Under the pieces are notes generated by a model. The model was not told the origin of the DNA, did no database searches, and was given only the letters and a program-made list of their open reading frames with translations. A stretch of DNA of 38,283 bases from Proteobacteria bacterium UBA4575 (GTDB lineage Bacteria; Pseudomonadota; Gammaproteobacteria; UBA4575), in assembly GCA_002386945.1 (NCBI GenBank), contig DGKH01000011.1, positions 38,098-76,380 on the forward strand, written 5' to 3'. This document shows, piece after piece, positions 1-9,124 of the stretch. Numbering within the stretch: the stretch's first letter is position 1; the number at the start of each line of letters is the position of its first letter. The position numbers and the translations under genes are program-made.

Positions 1-479
1 CCATCTGTCCAGTCAGACCGATCAAAGCCTAAATGAATACGCTCGACCCAACTACTGGGTTGGCCGTGGATCATAATTTCACCCCCCGGATTGATACCTG
101 AAAGCTTTGCTGTACGCAGCTGTTCTGGGGTTGGATAAGAGACATGCAGTGAGCGGAAGAATCGACTGGCTGGATTTCGCCAGTCCAAGATATAGTTACC
201 TTCCGGGGTTCTAGAGTCCCCTTCTTGTTGTTTCTGCCCAACTGGGTTTTTACCCAGTGCGATGCGATATTCTCGTAAGACATTAGGACCATTCATTAAA
301 AATAGTTTGCGAGCTACCTTTTCTACGACGACATGTGTCACTTGGGATTTTTCGGCTTTTGACGTGGCTGGCATATATAATTTTGTTACTACCGGTTCTA
401 ATAAAAATGCGTCGCGATCATTAGCGAATGCTGCCTGCAGACACAACACTAAAACCAGCAGGGAATAGCCATACTTCAT
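1..479 (-). CDS. L,D-transpeptidase (YkuD/ErfK family), partial at window edge
   Basis: The reading frame starts at ATG 479-477 and runs off the left edge, giving about 159 residues without a stop. It begins with a signal peptide (MKYGYSLLVLVLCLQAAFA, probable cleavage before ND), so the product is exported. The mature part shows YkuD-domain features: a VEK...RKLFLMN opening strand, a GDSRTPEGNY motif, a SLHVSYP strand and a MIHGQPSSW segment holding the conserved domain histidine. The sequence stops at DWTDG, just where the catalytic S/GCxxxxN(x)D/E motif is expected, so the nucleophilic cysteine lies outside the window. Family members cross-link peptidoglycan stem peptides or anchor lipoproteins in the periplasm. 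Its downstream partners cannot be seen. The family call is firm; the exact enzyme type is open. Confidence 0.85.
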   Translation of the reverse strand, partial: MKYGYSLLVLVLCLQAAFANDRDAFLLEPVVTKLYMPATSKAEKSQVTHVVVEKVARKLFLMNGPNVLREYRIALGKNPVGQKQQEGDSRTPEGNYILDWRNPASRFFRSLHVSYPTPEQLRTAKLSGINPGGEIMIHGQPSSWVERIHLGFDRSDWTD

Positions 480-517
480 AAATTTCTCTTTTAATACACA
501 CTAAATAATAATGGCGC

Positions 518-1156
518 TTAAGCCTGACTACGCTTACTTTTCAGCCACTTCAAAATAGGCTGCCACTGCTCTCTATCAATTGCGCTTGCTGCTGGACCTA
601 ACTCAAAAACACCCAAACCACGATCAGCTGCACGGACATAATTTTGACTGTCTCGTAACGTCGTCAGAAACGGTATCTTTTGTTTACTTAGAAACCCTTC
701 AAGTTCTGCACTGATATTAGTAATACTACGGCAACGATTAGCAACCAAGGCAACTTTAGCTTTTTTTTGTGCTACGGGTGCACAGCTTTTAATTTCTTTA
801 ATGAAGGTACTGGCCGCTCGCATATCAATCGGCGATGGCAGTATGGGTATCAGGATGGTCTCTGCTTTTCGTACCAAGGCAGTCAATTCCGCACCATGTA
901 CGGCGGCGGGCGCATCCAGTATGACGATATCGGTTTGACGCCTCACTCTACCTGCATTGCGTTGATAACCAGCAATGCCTGCTATTGGCGGGCGCGCAGA
1001 AGAACGTTCATCTAGCCAAGCCAGGCTGCTGGCCTGTGGGTCGTAGTCAACTAAGGTTACATTATTCTGCTGACTGGCGAAGTAGCTCGCTAAATTAGTT
1101 GCCAAGGTTGTTTTACCTGAACCGCCCTTAGCATTTAACACCATGATATGACGCAT
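518..1156 (-). CDS. ParA/MinD-family ATPase (orphan)
   Basis: This 212-residue protein opens with a deviant Walker A motif, NAKGGSGKTT (residues 8-18), followed by the switch-like VDYDPQASS and a Walker B-like DIVILDAPA. These are hallmarks of the ParA/MinD/Soj ATPases that position chromosomes, plasmids or protein complexes. It is shorter than the chromosomal ParA at 14788-15576 and diverges from it, and no ParB-like gene is next to it. The ATG is preceded by GAGAGG at good spacing. Its neighbours are exonuclease III upstream and an L,D-transpeptidase downstream, with 38 bp to the latter, so the two may be co-transcribed. The cargo it positions is unknown. The family assignment is solid, the role unassigned. 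Confidence 0.85.
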   Translation of the reverse strand: MRHIMVLNAKGGSGKTTLATNLASYFASQQNNVTLVDYDPQASSLAWLDERSSARPPIAGIAGYQRNAGRVRRQTDIVILDAPAAVHGAELTALVRKAETILIPILPSPIDMRAASTFIKEIKSCAPVAQKKAKVALVANRCRSITNISAELEGFLSKQKIPFLTTLRDSQNYVRAADRGLGVFELGPAASAIDREQWQPILKWLKSKRSQA

Positions 1157-1260
1157 AACTAGAACCTCTCAATGTAAGCTTTCTTGATAGAACCATTATT
1201 AGTTTGAACTATGCCTTTAGTACAAACAAGATCCTACCCATTTAGACTTTTGAAAAAGTA

Positions 1261-2031
1261 CTATATTTTGAACTCTGCAATCACCGGTGCATGGTCAGAA
1301 GGACGCTCCCATGCGCGAGGCGTCTTATCTATTCGACTAAAACTACAGACTGAGCTTAATGCTGCGCTGGCGAGTATCAAATCAATACGTAAGCCCTGGT
1401 TCCTAGGGAACCCACCGCTGCGGTAGTCCCACCAACTAAAACTGGCTTCTTCCTGCTCAAACTGACGAAAGGTATCGCTGAACCCAAGCGCACATAATTT
1501 CTCTAAGGCTGAACGCTCTAGCTGACTGCAGAGAATTACGTTTTCATTCCACTTCTCTGGATCATGCACATCACGCTCATCTGGAGCGATATTAAAGTCA
1601 CCCAACACAACGACTTGTTCGTGCCGACTTTTTTCTTCTTCGATAAAGGCAATCACCTTTTCCAACCAATCTAATTTGTAGGCATATTTCTCGCTACCCA
1701 CTTCAGAACCATTCACAACATAGAGATTAATGACGCGCACACCTGCAATCGTTGCAGCTAGTATGCGACGCTGGGGATCATCGAGTTGTGGAATGTCGGT
1801 GATAACATCTTCCGGCTTTTGTTTTGCCAAGATGGCAACGCCGTTATAGGTTTTCTGTCCAGAGAATACAACGCGATAACCCGCATCAAGAATTTCTTCT
1901 AATGGAAATCCCGGGTCTTGCGTTTTTGTTTCTTGTATTGCGAGCACGTCTACTGGATTTTCTTCTAACCAGGTCAATACTTGGGGTAAGCGCACACGTA
2001 GTGAATTTACATTCCAGCTAGCTATTTGCAT
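1261..2031 (-). CDS. xthA: Exodeoxyribonuclease III (AP endonuclease)
   Basis: The 256-residue product is a complete exonuclease/endonuclease/phosphatase-fold protein. Visible active-site elements are N7 (WNVNS), E34 (IQETK), the GDFNIAP motif near residue 145-151, the DNA-contact stretch around WWDYRSGGFPRNQG and the terminal SDHAP motif with D246 and H247. The enzyme nicks DNA 5' of abasic sites and degrades 3' ends during base-excision repair, using Mg2+. Length matches the family (about 255-270). It lies 61 bp downstream of gyrB on the same strand, with a stem-loop at the gyrB stop in between. The ATG is the only sensible start because MQIASWNVNS is the family N-terminus. Confidence 0.93.
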   Translation of the reverse strand: MQIASWNVNSLRVRLPQVLTWLEENPVDVLAIQETKTQDPGFPLEEILDAGYRVVFSGQKTYNGVAILAKQKPEDVITDIPQLDDPQRRILAATIAGVRVINLYVVNGSEVGSEKYAYKLDWLEKVIAFIEEEKSRHEQVVVLGDFNIAPDERDVHDPEKWNENVILCSQLERSALEKLCALGFSDTFRQFEQEEASFSWWDYRSGGFPRNQGLRIDLILASAALSSVCSFSRIDKTPRAWERPSDHAPVIAEFKI

Positions 2032-2068
2032 GATCTTATCGGCTCGTTTTTATCTCAAGCTGTTGGAT

Positions 2069-2092
2069 AGCAGGGTTTTAACAACACCCTGC

Positions 2093-2093
<1 letters not shown>
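2069..2093 (-). terminator. Stem-loop at the gyrB stop codon, possible terminator or attenuator
   Basis: An 8-bp perfect stem (AGCAGGGT pairing with ACCCTGCT) with a 9-nt loop begins on the last base of the gyrB stop codon. In the direction of transcription it is not followed by a T-run, so it may stabilise the gyrB mRNA 3' end or separate gyrB from xthA rather than act as an intrinsic terminator. Confidence 0.4.
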
Positions 2094-4501
<2,408 letters not shown>

Positions 4502-4522
4502 TCAGCTGCTCCTAAAGCATTA

Positions 4523-5593
4523 TTATAGCACTGCTTTAACCTGTTGATGTTCCACGTGGAACCATTTAACGGCATCTAAACTAGGGTATTTAACGGATTC
4601 GGCGCTAACCGTAGTGATCAAGGTCTGGCTATCCAATTCTTGCAACATCGACAAGATCCGTTCACAACGAAGCGTGTCTAACTCGGCAGGCAATTCATCG
4701 ACTAAATACAGTGTTGTGCGCTCTTGTGTCTCGTATAAATACAGTGATTGCGCCAATCGCATGGCGACAGCTAATATTTTTTGTTGTCCGCGAGAGCTAC
4801 TTTTAGAGAATTTACGGCCTTGCCAATAAATTTGTAGTTCTGCGCGATGCGGTCCAACACCACTAAAGTTAGGCAATGGTTGTTGCTGTAATTCCAACTG
4901 TAGTTGTTCCGTTAAATTCTTACCTTCCTTCCAACCGCCCTGATACTGTAGATCAATCTCAGCACCCAAAGCTAATTCATCGCAGATGTAATTCACTAAT
5001 GGGGTTAATTCCTCACAATAGTGGCGTCGATAGGCATCGATGCGTTCACCGCTCTCTGCCATCGGCTTATTCCAAGGGCTCGCATCCATCTGTTCTTTCA
5101 GGCATAGATTACGCTGTGCCAAGGCTTTACTATAAATCTGTAGGTGTTTTCGGTAGTCAGGTTCCACGTGGAACATACCCCAGTCCAAAAACTTACGACG
5201 TTCTACGGGGCCGCCCATCACTAATTGGAAAGATTCTGGATGAATCGCTAACACTGGTAATCGTTGCGCCAGCTCAGACCAGCGTTTTACCGCTTGGCTA
5301 TTGCACTTAATCTGAGTGTCTTTTGAGTCACGCAGTACGCCTAATCGGTCGCTACTGCCATCATCATGCTGTAATTGAGCGGTAACCATGACCTTTTGCT
5401 GCTCATGCTGCACCATGTCACTGAATTGTGCGCCGCGAAAACTTTTGCCACGACTGAGGAAGTCGATTGCTTCTAAGATACTGGTCTTACCGGCCCCGTT
5501 TTGACCATAAAAAACCGATATCCCAGGCTCTAGATCAAGAGTCAGGTCCTTAAAACAGCGCAGGTTTTGGAGTGTTATCTGACTAAGATGCAT
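4523..5593 (-). CDS. recF: DNA replication and repair protein RecF
   Basis: RecF is an SMC-like ATPase that binds gaps in duplex DNA and, with RecO and RecR, loads RecA. The 356-residue protein has the expected N-terminal MHLSQITLQNLRCF, Walker A GQNGAGKT at residues 30-37, an ABC-type signature SSRGQQK near 265-271 and a Walker B-like TLYLVDELPAELD near 290. It starts 7 bp after the dnaN stop, so translational coupling is likely. Unusually, its coding sequence contains two identical 16-bp parS-type palindromes in opposite orientation (listed separately), so this gene doubles as a centromere carrier. Length and motifs are normal for the family. Confidence 0.96.
   Translation of the reverse strand: MHLSQITLQNLRCFKDLTLDLEPGISVFYGQNGAGKTSILEAIDFLSRGKSFRGAQFSDMVQHEQQKVMVTAQLQHDDGSSDRLGVLRDSKDTQIKCNSQAVKRWSELAQRLPVLAIHPESFQLVMGGPVERRKFLDWGMFHVEPDYRKHLQIYSKALAQRNLCLKEQMDASPWNKPMAESGERIDAYRRHYCEELTPLVNYICDELALGAEIDLQYQGGWKEGKNLTEQLQLELQQQPLPNFSGVGPHRAELQIYWQGRKFSKSSSRGQQKILAVAMRLAQSLYLYETQERTTLYLVDELPAELDTLRCERILSMLQELDSQTLITTVSAESVKYPSLDAVKWFHVEHQQVKAVL
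4548..4563 (+). other. parS centromere site 1 (TGTTCCACGTGGAACC)
   Basis: A 14-bp perfect palindrome GTTCCACGTGGAAC within a 16-mer matching the pseudomonad parS sequence, lying in the 3' end of recF. The chromosomal ParB encoded at 15580-16485 is the expected binder. Identification is by direct match to the known parS motif; binding is inferred. Confidence 0.9.
5160..5175 (-). other. parS centromere site 2, inverted copy
   Basis: GGTTCCACGTGGAACA on the plus strand is the exact reverse complement of parS site 1, 612 bp away in mid-recF. Sharing all 16 bases, including the asymmetric flanking base, argues for selected ParB binding rather than chance within coding sequence. Confidence 0.9.
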
Positions 5594-5600
5594 GTCTTAA

Positions 5601-6695
5601 CTAAAGACGCATCGGCATAACAACAAACTGGGCTTGATCCGTAGTCGGTGCTTGGATCAGTAGAGAGTTGTTTGAATCCTGTAAGTAGAAGTGCACATCA
5701 TTGGTATTCAGTATATTAAGCACATCCAATAGATAGCTAACATTGAAACCAATCTCAATTTCAGGGCCGCTATATTCGATCTCAATCTCGTCCTGAGCTT
5801 CTTCTTGCTCTGGATTGTGTGCTTGAATCATTAGGGTGTTGTTAGAAAAACTCAGTCGAATACCCCGATATTTTTCATTACTTAAGATCGATGCACGCAT
5901 TAAAGACGCCTTCGCCACCTCTCGATCTACCACTGCGATATATTGGTGGTTCTGCGGCACTACACGTTGATAATCTGGAAACTTGCCGTCAATTAGCTTG
6001 GTTACGAAGCGAATGTCGCCGATTTTGGCTAATAAGTGATTTTCAGAAAGTGCAATATCAATACTGTCGTTATGCGCGTTTAAGATACGCATTAGTTCGC
6101 CTACCGCCTTCCGCGGAACAATAACCTGTCGCTCATTTCCTTCACTGGCAAGCTCGACTGAAGATAAGGCTAAGCGATGTCCGTCTGTCGCAACAGATCG
6201 CAAGATAGAGGCTTGAGTCTCAAACAAGAGACCATTCAGATAATAACGGACATCCTGCTGCGCCATCGCAAAGGAGGTTTGCTCCATCAATCGCAGTAAA
6301 TCTTCTTTAGCGACCAATACCGAATCTTCAATCTCTAAGGCATCAACCAATGGAAAGTCATTGGCAGGCAATGTTGCTAAAGAAAAACGACTCTTACCTG
6401 CTCTTACTTCTGCTTTTTCCCCAGTACTGGAGAATTTAATCTCATTGTTTTCGCTTAGCGATTTACATATATCTAAAAACTTCCTACCAGGAACAGTAAT
6501 ATCGTCCCCTTCGACAGCTATAGCCAAAGAGGCTGATAACTCTAATTCTAAATCTGTCGCAGTGATGACTAAATTCCCATCGACATTGCGTAACAGCAAA
6601 TTCGATAGAATAGGCATAGTCTGACGACGTTCAACAGCTCCAATAATCAGCTGTATTGGCTTGAGTAATTCTTCTCTGGAAGTCGAAAATTTCAT
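5601..6695 (-). CDS. dnaN: DNA polymerase III beta subunit (sliding clamp)
   Basis: The 364-residue protein forms the dimeric ring that tethers DNA polymerase III and many repair factors to DNA. Recognisable features are the N-terminal MKFSTSREELLKPIQ, the NLLLR...ITATDLEL segment, YYLNGLLFE, ATDGHRLA in the second domain and the C-terminal VVMPMRL that forms part of the protein-binding pocket. Length matches the family (about 366). The start ATG has no recognisable Shine-Dalgarno sequence in the 20 bases upstream. It sits between the candidate oriC (6696-6900) and recF and is transcribed away from the origin region. It may be read from dnaA transcripts or from a promoter within the intergenic region; I could not fix a promoter. 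Confidence 0.97.
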   Translation of the reverse strand: MKFSTSREELLKPIQLIIGAVERRQTMPILSNLLLRNVDGNLVITATDLELELSASLAIAVEGDDITVPGRKFLDICKSLSENNEIKFSSTGEKAEVRAGKSRFSLATLPANDFPLVDALEIEDSVLVAKEDLLRLMEQTSFAMAQQDVRYYLNGLLFETQASILRSVATDGHRLALSSVELASEGNERQVIVPRKAVGELMRILNAHNDSIDIALSENHLLAKIGDIRFVTKLIDGKFPDYQRVVPQNHQYIAVVDREVAKASLMRASILSNEKYRGIRLSFSNNTLMIQAHNPEQEEAQDEIEIEYSGPEIEIGFNVSYLLDVLNILNTNDVHFYLQDSNNSLLIQAPTTDQAQFVVMPMRL

Positions 6696-6748
6696 ATCTA
6701 TAGTTATAGAGTATTAGTATTGTTATTATTATTAAGGCACCACAATTT

Positions 6749-6757
6749 TGTGGGTAA
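6749..6757 (-). promoter_or_regulatory. DnaA box, one mismatch (TTACCCACA)
   Basis: On the minus strand this reads TTACCCACA, differing from the TTATCCACA consensus only at base 4. It lies 53 bp upstream of the dnaN start, so it could serve both origin function and dnaN autoregulation. Confidence 0.6.
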
Positions 6758-6890
6758 CTCAATAATACCTTTTAAAATCAATGATTTAATAGTTATTCCC
6801 CTGTGTGTATCAGGGTATAATCTCAGCATAAATCAAGATTAGTCGGTGTAACTAAAAGCGAATATAAAGCTTACCCACTTCATCCCCAGT

Positions 6891-6899
6891 TTATCCACA
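6891..6899 (+). promoter_or_regulatory. Perfect DnaA box (TTATCCACA)
   Basis: Exact match to the high-affinity DnaA box, ending one base before the dnaA stop codon (6901-6903). Weaker 9-mers in the same orientation precede it at 6871 and 6880, forming a short tandem array. Confidence 0.8.
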
Positions 6900-6900
6900 G

Positions 6901-8244
6901 CTAGCTGCTAAGTATACGTAATAGATTAACGTAATCGTCGTTTATTTTCGCATCTCCATCACGTAGCTCAATAGTCTTTTTGCAGGCATGAAGAACGGTC
7001 GTGTGATCACGTCCACCAAAGGCATCTCCAATCTCTGGCAAGCTATGACTGGTTAATTCTTTTGATAATGCCATGGCCAGTTGTCGGGGGCGTGTGATCG
7101 AACGACTGCGTCTGGCCGATAATAAGTCTGCGATACGGATTTTGTAGTATTCCGCTACCGTCTTTTGAATATTTTCTATCGTAACCAGTTTTTCTTGCAG
7201 ACTAATCAGGTCATGTAATGCCTCGCGTGCAAACTCTATTGAGATCGCCTTCCCGGTAAATTGTGAGTTGGCGATTAGTCGACGTAAAGCGCCTTCTAGC
7301 TCACGGATGTTTGAACGAATCTTTTTTGCGACGAAGAATGCGACATCACTGGGTAACTCTATGCCGGCGGCCTCTGCCTTACTTTGCATAATGGCTACAC
7401 GGGTCTCTAATTCAGGCGGCTCAATGGCTTGGGTTAAACCCCAACCAAAACGAGACTTCAGCCGTTCTTCTAGCCCTTCAACCTCTTTAGGATAACGGTC
7501 ACAGGTAATAATGATCTGTCGCTGATCTTCCAGTAAGGCGTTGAAGGTATGGAAAAACTCTTCTTGCGAACGCTCTTTGCCGGCAAAAAACTGAATATCA
7601 TCGATTAGTAAGGCATCAACAGAGCGGTAGTGACGCTTAAAATTGTCGATTGCGTTGTGTTGTAGTGCCTTAACCATATCCTGCACAAAGCGCTCTGAAT
7701 GGAGGTAAACCACGTGTGCAGTAGGTTTATGCTTAAGAATTTGATTGCCAACCGCGTGCATTAGATGCGTTTTTCCAAGGCCGACACCGCCATAGATGAG
7801 CAAAGGGTTGTATGCGGTACCAGAATTATCTGCCACCTGCATCGCAGCAGCCTTAGCCAGCTGATTGGATTTACCCTCAACAAAGCTGTCAAACGTCGAC
7901 GTTGAATTCAGGTTGCTGGAAAAAACCTGACTGGTGGTCGTGCTAACGCTGATAGCTGGTGTTGCGGTGACAGTGACCGATGGCGCGTTACTAGCCACAG
8001 AGGTGCCGATGTTAATCAGCAGTTGTTTACTACCGATGGCGGTTGAATGCAGCTCTAAAACCTCTTGGATCCGCGGGAAATAATGGTCTTTGACCCGATC
8101 CAATACAAAACGATTGGGCGCAAATAGCTCTATTTGCTGCTCATCCTCCACTACTTGAAGTGGTCGAATCCAGGTGTTTAATAGCTGCTCAGTAAGGTCT
8201 AGTTCTAAGGCCTGTAGGCATTTTGGCCAAACGATGTTCGTCAT
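6901..8244 (-). CDS. dnaA: Chromosomal replication initiator protein DnaA
   Basis: The 447-residue initiator has all four domains. Domain I is [24 protein letters not shown]. Domain II is a low-complexity Ser/Thr/Val linker (about residues 75-115). Domain III is the AAA+ core with Walker A GGVGLGKT at 152-159 and Walker B LLIDDIQF at 212-219. Domain IV ends with the DNA-binding signature [12 protein letters not shown]. DnaA-ATP oligomerises on oriC, opens the duplex and recruits DnaB. The ATG start has no clear Shine-Dalgarno sequence. The gene diverges from rpmH across a 153-bp gap and heads the dnaA-dnaN-recF-gyrB cluster. If the origin lies in 6696-6900, dnaA is transcribed towards it. Confidence 0.97.
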   Translation of the reverse strand: MTNIVWPKCLQALELDLTEQLLNTWIRPLQVVEDEQQIELFAPNRFVLDRVKDHYFPRIQEVLELHSTAIGSKQLLINIGTSVASNAPSVTVTATPAISVSTTTSQVFSSNLNSTSTFDSFVEGKSNQLAKAAAMQVADNSGTAYNPLLIYGGVGLGKTHLMHAVGNQILKHKPTAHVVYLHSERFVQDMVKALQHNAIDNFKRHYRSVDALLIDDIQFFAGKERSQEEFFHTFNALLEDQRQIIITCDRYPKEVEGLEERLKSRFGWGLTQAIEPPELETRVAIMQSKAEAAGIELPSDVAFFVAKKIRSNIRELEGALRRLIANSQFTGKAISIEFAREALHDLISLQEKLVTIENIQKTVAEYYKIRIADLLSARRSRSITRPRQLAMALSKELTSHSLPEIGDAFGGRDHTTVLHACKKTIELRDGDAKINDDYVNLLRILSS

Positions 8245-8321
8245 AGGTTAGGGCGTCGTGTTCACAGTGCGTAGTGTTCGTTCTATTCGGTAATATTACA
8301 ACATTTTTCACGCATTAAAGA

Positions 8322-8350
8322 TTGACAAAATCGGGTAGTAGAATTAAGGT
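8322..8350 (+). promoter_or_regulatory. Putative sigma70 promoter of rpmH-rnpA-yidD-yidC
   Basis: A perfect -35 TTGACA at 8322-8327 is followed, at 17 bp, by TAAGGT (8345-8350), which keeps the first two and last bases of the -10 consensus. It sits about 48 bp upstream of the rpmH start in the divergent dnaA-rpmH gap. A small hairpin (GCCC/GGGC) lies in the leader. Confidence 0.55.
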
Positions 8351-8397
8351 TTGCGGCCCTTTTGCGGGCTAATGATTAAGTTACCGGAAATATTCAG

Positions 8398-8532
8398 ATG
8401 AAACAGACCTTTAATCCAAGTAATTTGCGTCGCGCACGTACCCATGGTTTTCGTGCACGCATGAAGACTCGTGGTGGTCGCGCAGTGATTCGCGCACGTC
8501 GTGCCAAGGGTAGAGCTCGTCTCTGTCCATAG
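8398..8532 (+). CDS. rpmH: 50S ribosomal protein L34
   Basis: A 44-residue basic protein, [20 protein letters not shown] at its start, with the THGFRARM and [11 protein letters not shown] elements diagnostic of L34, a component of the large ribosomal subunit. It is the first gene rightward of the dnaA divergence and is followed by rnpA after only 3 bp, the usual rpmH-rnpA arrangement. The tail ends RLCP where many relatives have RLSA or similar; this is a minor variation in a tolerant region. Length is exactly that of typical L34. Confidence 0.96.
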   Translation: MKQTFNPSNLRRARTHGFRARMKTRGGRAVIRARRAKGRARLCP

Positions 8533-8535
8533 CCA

Positions 8536-8913
8536 TTGCTAGACAAAAATCGTTCTTTAGGCTTTTCCCGCCGTCTTCGTCTTAACGAATCGAGCGATTA
8601 TCAGCGAGTATTCGCTGATCCTATTAAGCGTGCAGACTCCCTCTACACGCTTTTAGCAACACCCAATAAGCTTGGCCATCCGCGACTTGGCGTTATCGTC
8701 AGTAAGAAGAATGTCGCTAAAGCCAGCCAACGTAATCGCATTAAACGTCAGGTTCGTGAAAGTTTTCGCTTACACCAACATGATTTGCCAGCCATTGATA
8801 TTGCCGTAATATGCAAACGCAGTTGTGGTGCTACACTCAATCCGCAGCTCAGTATTAGCTTGAAAAAGCTTTGGGATAAACTTAGCCAGCATGCTAGAAA
8901 AAGTAGCGATTAA
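8536..8913 (+). CDS. rnpA: Ribonuclease P protein component
   Basis: The 125-residue basic protein binds the RNase P RNA and assists 5' maturation of pre-tRNA. The family features are LGFSRRLRL at the N-terminus, the central beta-sheet with [14 protein letters not shown] and the RNR motif in [15 protein letters not shown]. No ATG or GTG is in frame; TTG at 8536 is the only start candidate before the in-frame stop that overlaps the rpmH stop, so the gene starts 3 bp after rpmH. Translation may depend on ribosomes finishing rpmH. The 3' end overlaps yidD by 23 bp. An initiator other than TTG cannot be fully excluded from sequence alone. Confidence 0.93.
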   Translation: MLDKNRSLGFSRRLRLNESSDYQRVFADPIKRADSLYTLLATPNKLGHPRLGVIVSKKNVAKASQRNRIKRQVRESFRLHQHDLPAIDIAVICKRSCGATLNPQLSISLKKLWDKLSQHARKSSD

Positions 8914-9124
8914 GATTATTCGTGGATATCAATTAGCAATTAGTCCCTTATTAGGGCCTAGTTGTCGTTTTTCCCCTACCTGTTCTGAATATGCTATTGA
9001 CGCAATGCGGCAACATGGTTTCATAAAGGGTATAGTCCTGACCGTAATAAGACTCTCAAAATGCCATCCATTTCACGCGGGTGGTTTTGACCCAGTTCCA
9101 GACAATAAGACAAAGCAGAAATAA
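8891..9124 (+). CDS. yidD: Membrane protein insertion efficiency factor YidD
   Basis: The 77-residue protein has the conserved family core: [30 protein letters not shown], with the paired cysteines of the C(R)F.PTCS motif, and a later [13 protein letters not shown] stretch. YidD is a small, probably membrane-associated protein with an amphipathic N-terminal helix that aids YidC-dependent insertion; its exact mechanism is not settled. It overlaps rnpA by 23 bp and yidC by one base (TAATG), so the three are tightly coupled. The length is typical. Upstream alternatives are excluded because the family begins right at this methionine. Confidence 0.95.
   Translation: MLEKVAIKIIRGYQLAISPLLGPSCRFSPTCSEYAIDAMRQHGFIKGIVLTVIRLSKCHPFHAGGFDPVPDNKTKQK

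Larger units (their letters stand above)
6696..6900. other. oriC: Candidate replication origin (oriC) in the dnaA-dnaN gap
   Basis: This 205-bp AT-rich gap holds a perfect DnaA box TTATCCACA at 6891-6899 and a one-mismatch box on the other strand at 6749-6757 (TGTGGGTAA). Weaker 9-mers lie in tandem at 6871-6879 (TTACCCACT) and 6880-6888 (TCATCCCCA), with another at 6794-6802 (TTATTCCCC). A, T-rich runs around 6710-6740 and 6760-6795 could serve as the unwinding element. Pseudomonads place oriC activity in the dnaA region, including this gap. The opposing rpmH-dnaA gap contains at best one degenerate box. The call is an inference from box clustering and context. Confidence 0.7.

Noticed and set aside
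4876..5310. 144-codon open frame on the plus strand opposite recF
   Set aside because: It lies wholly antisense to a clear recF, has no recognisable family, and its composition follows the recF codons; the parS palindrome sits within it.
7711..7719. CCACGTGTG within dnaA as a third parS
   Set aside because: Only the central CACGTG matches; flanks do not form the palindrome.
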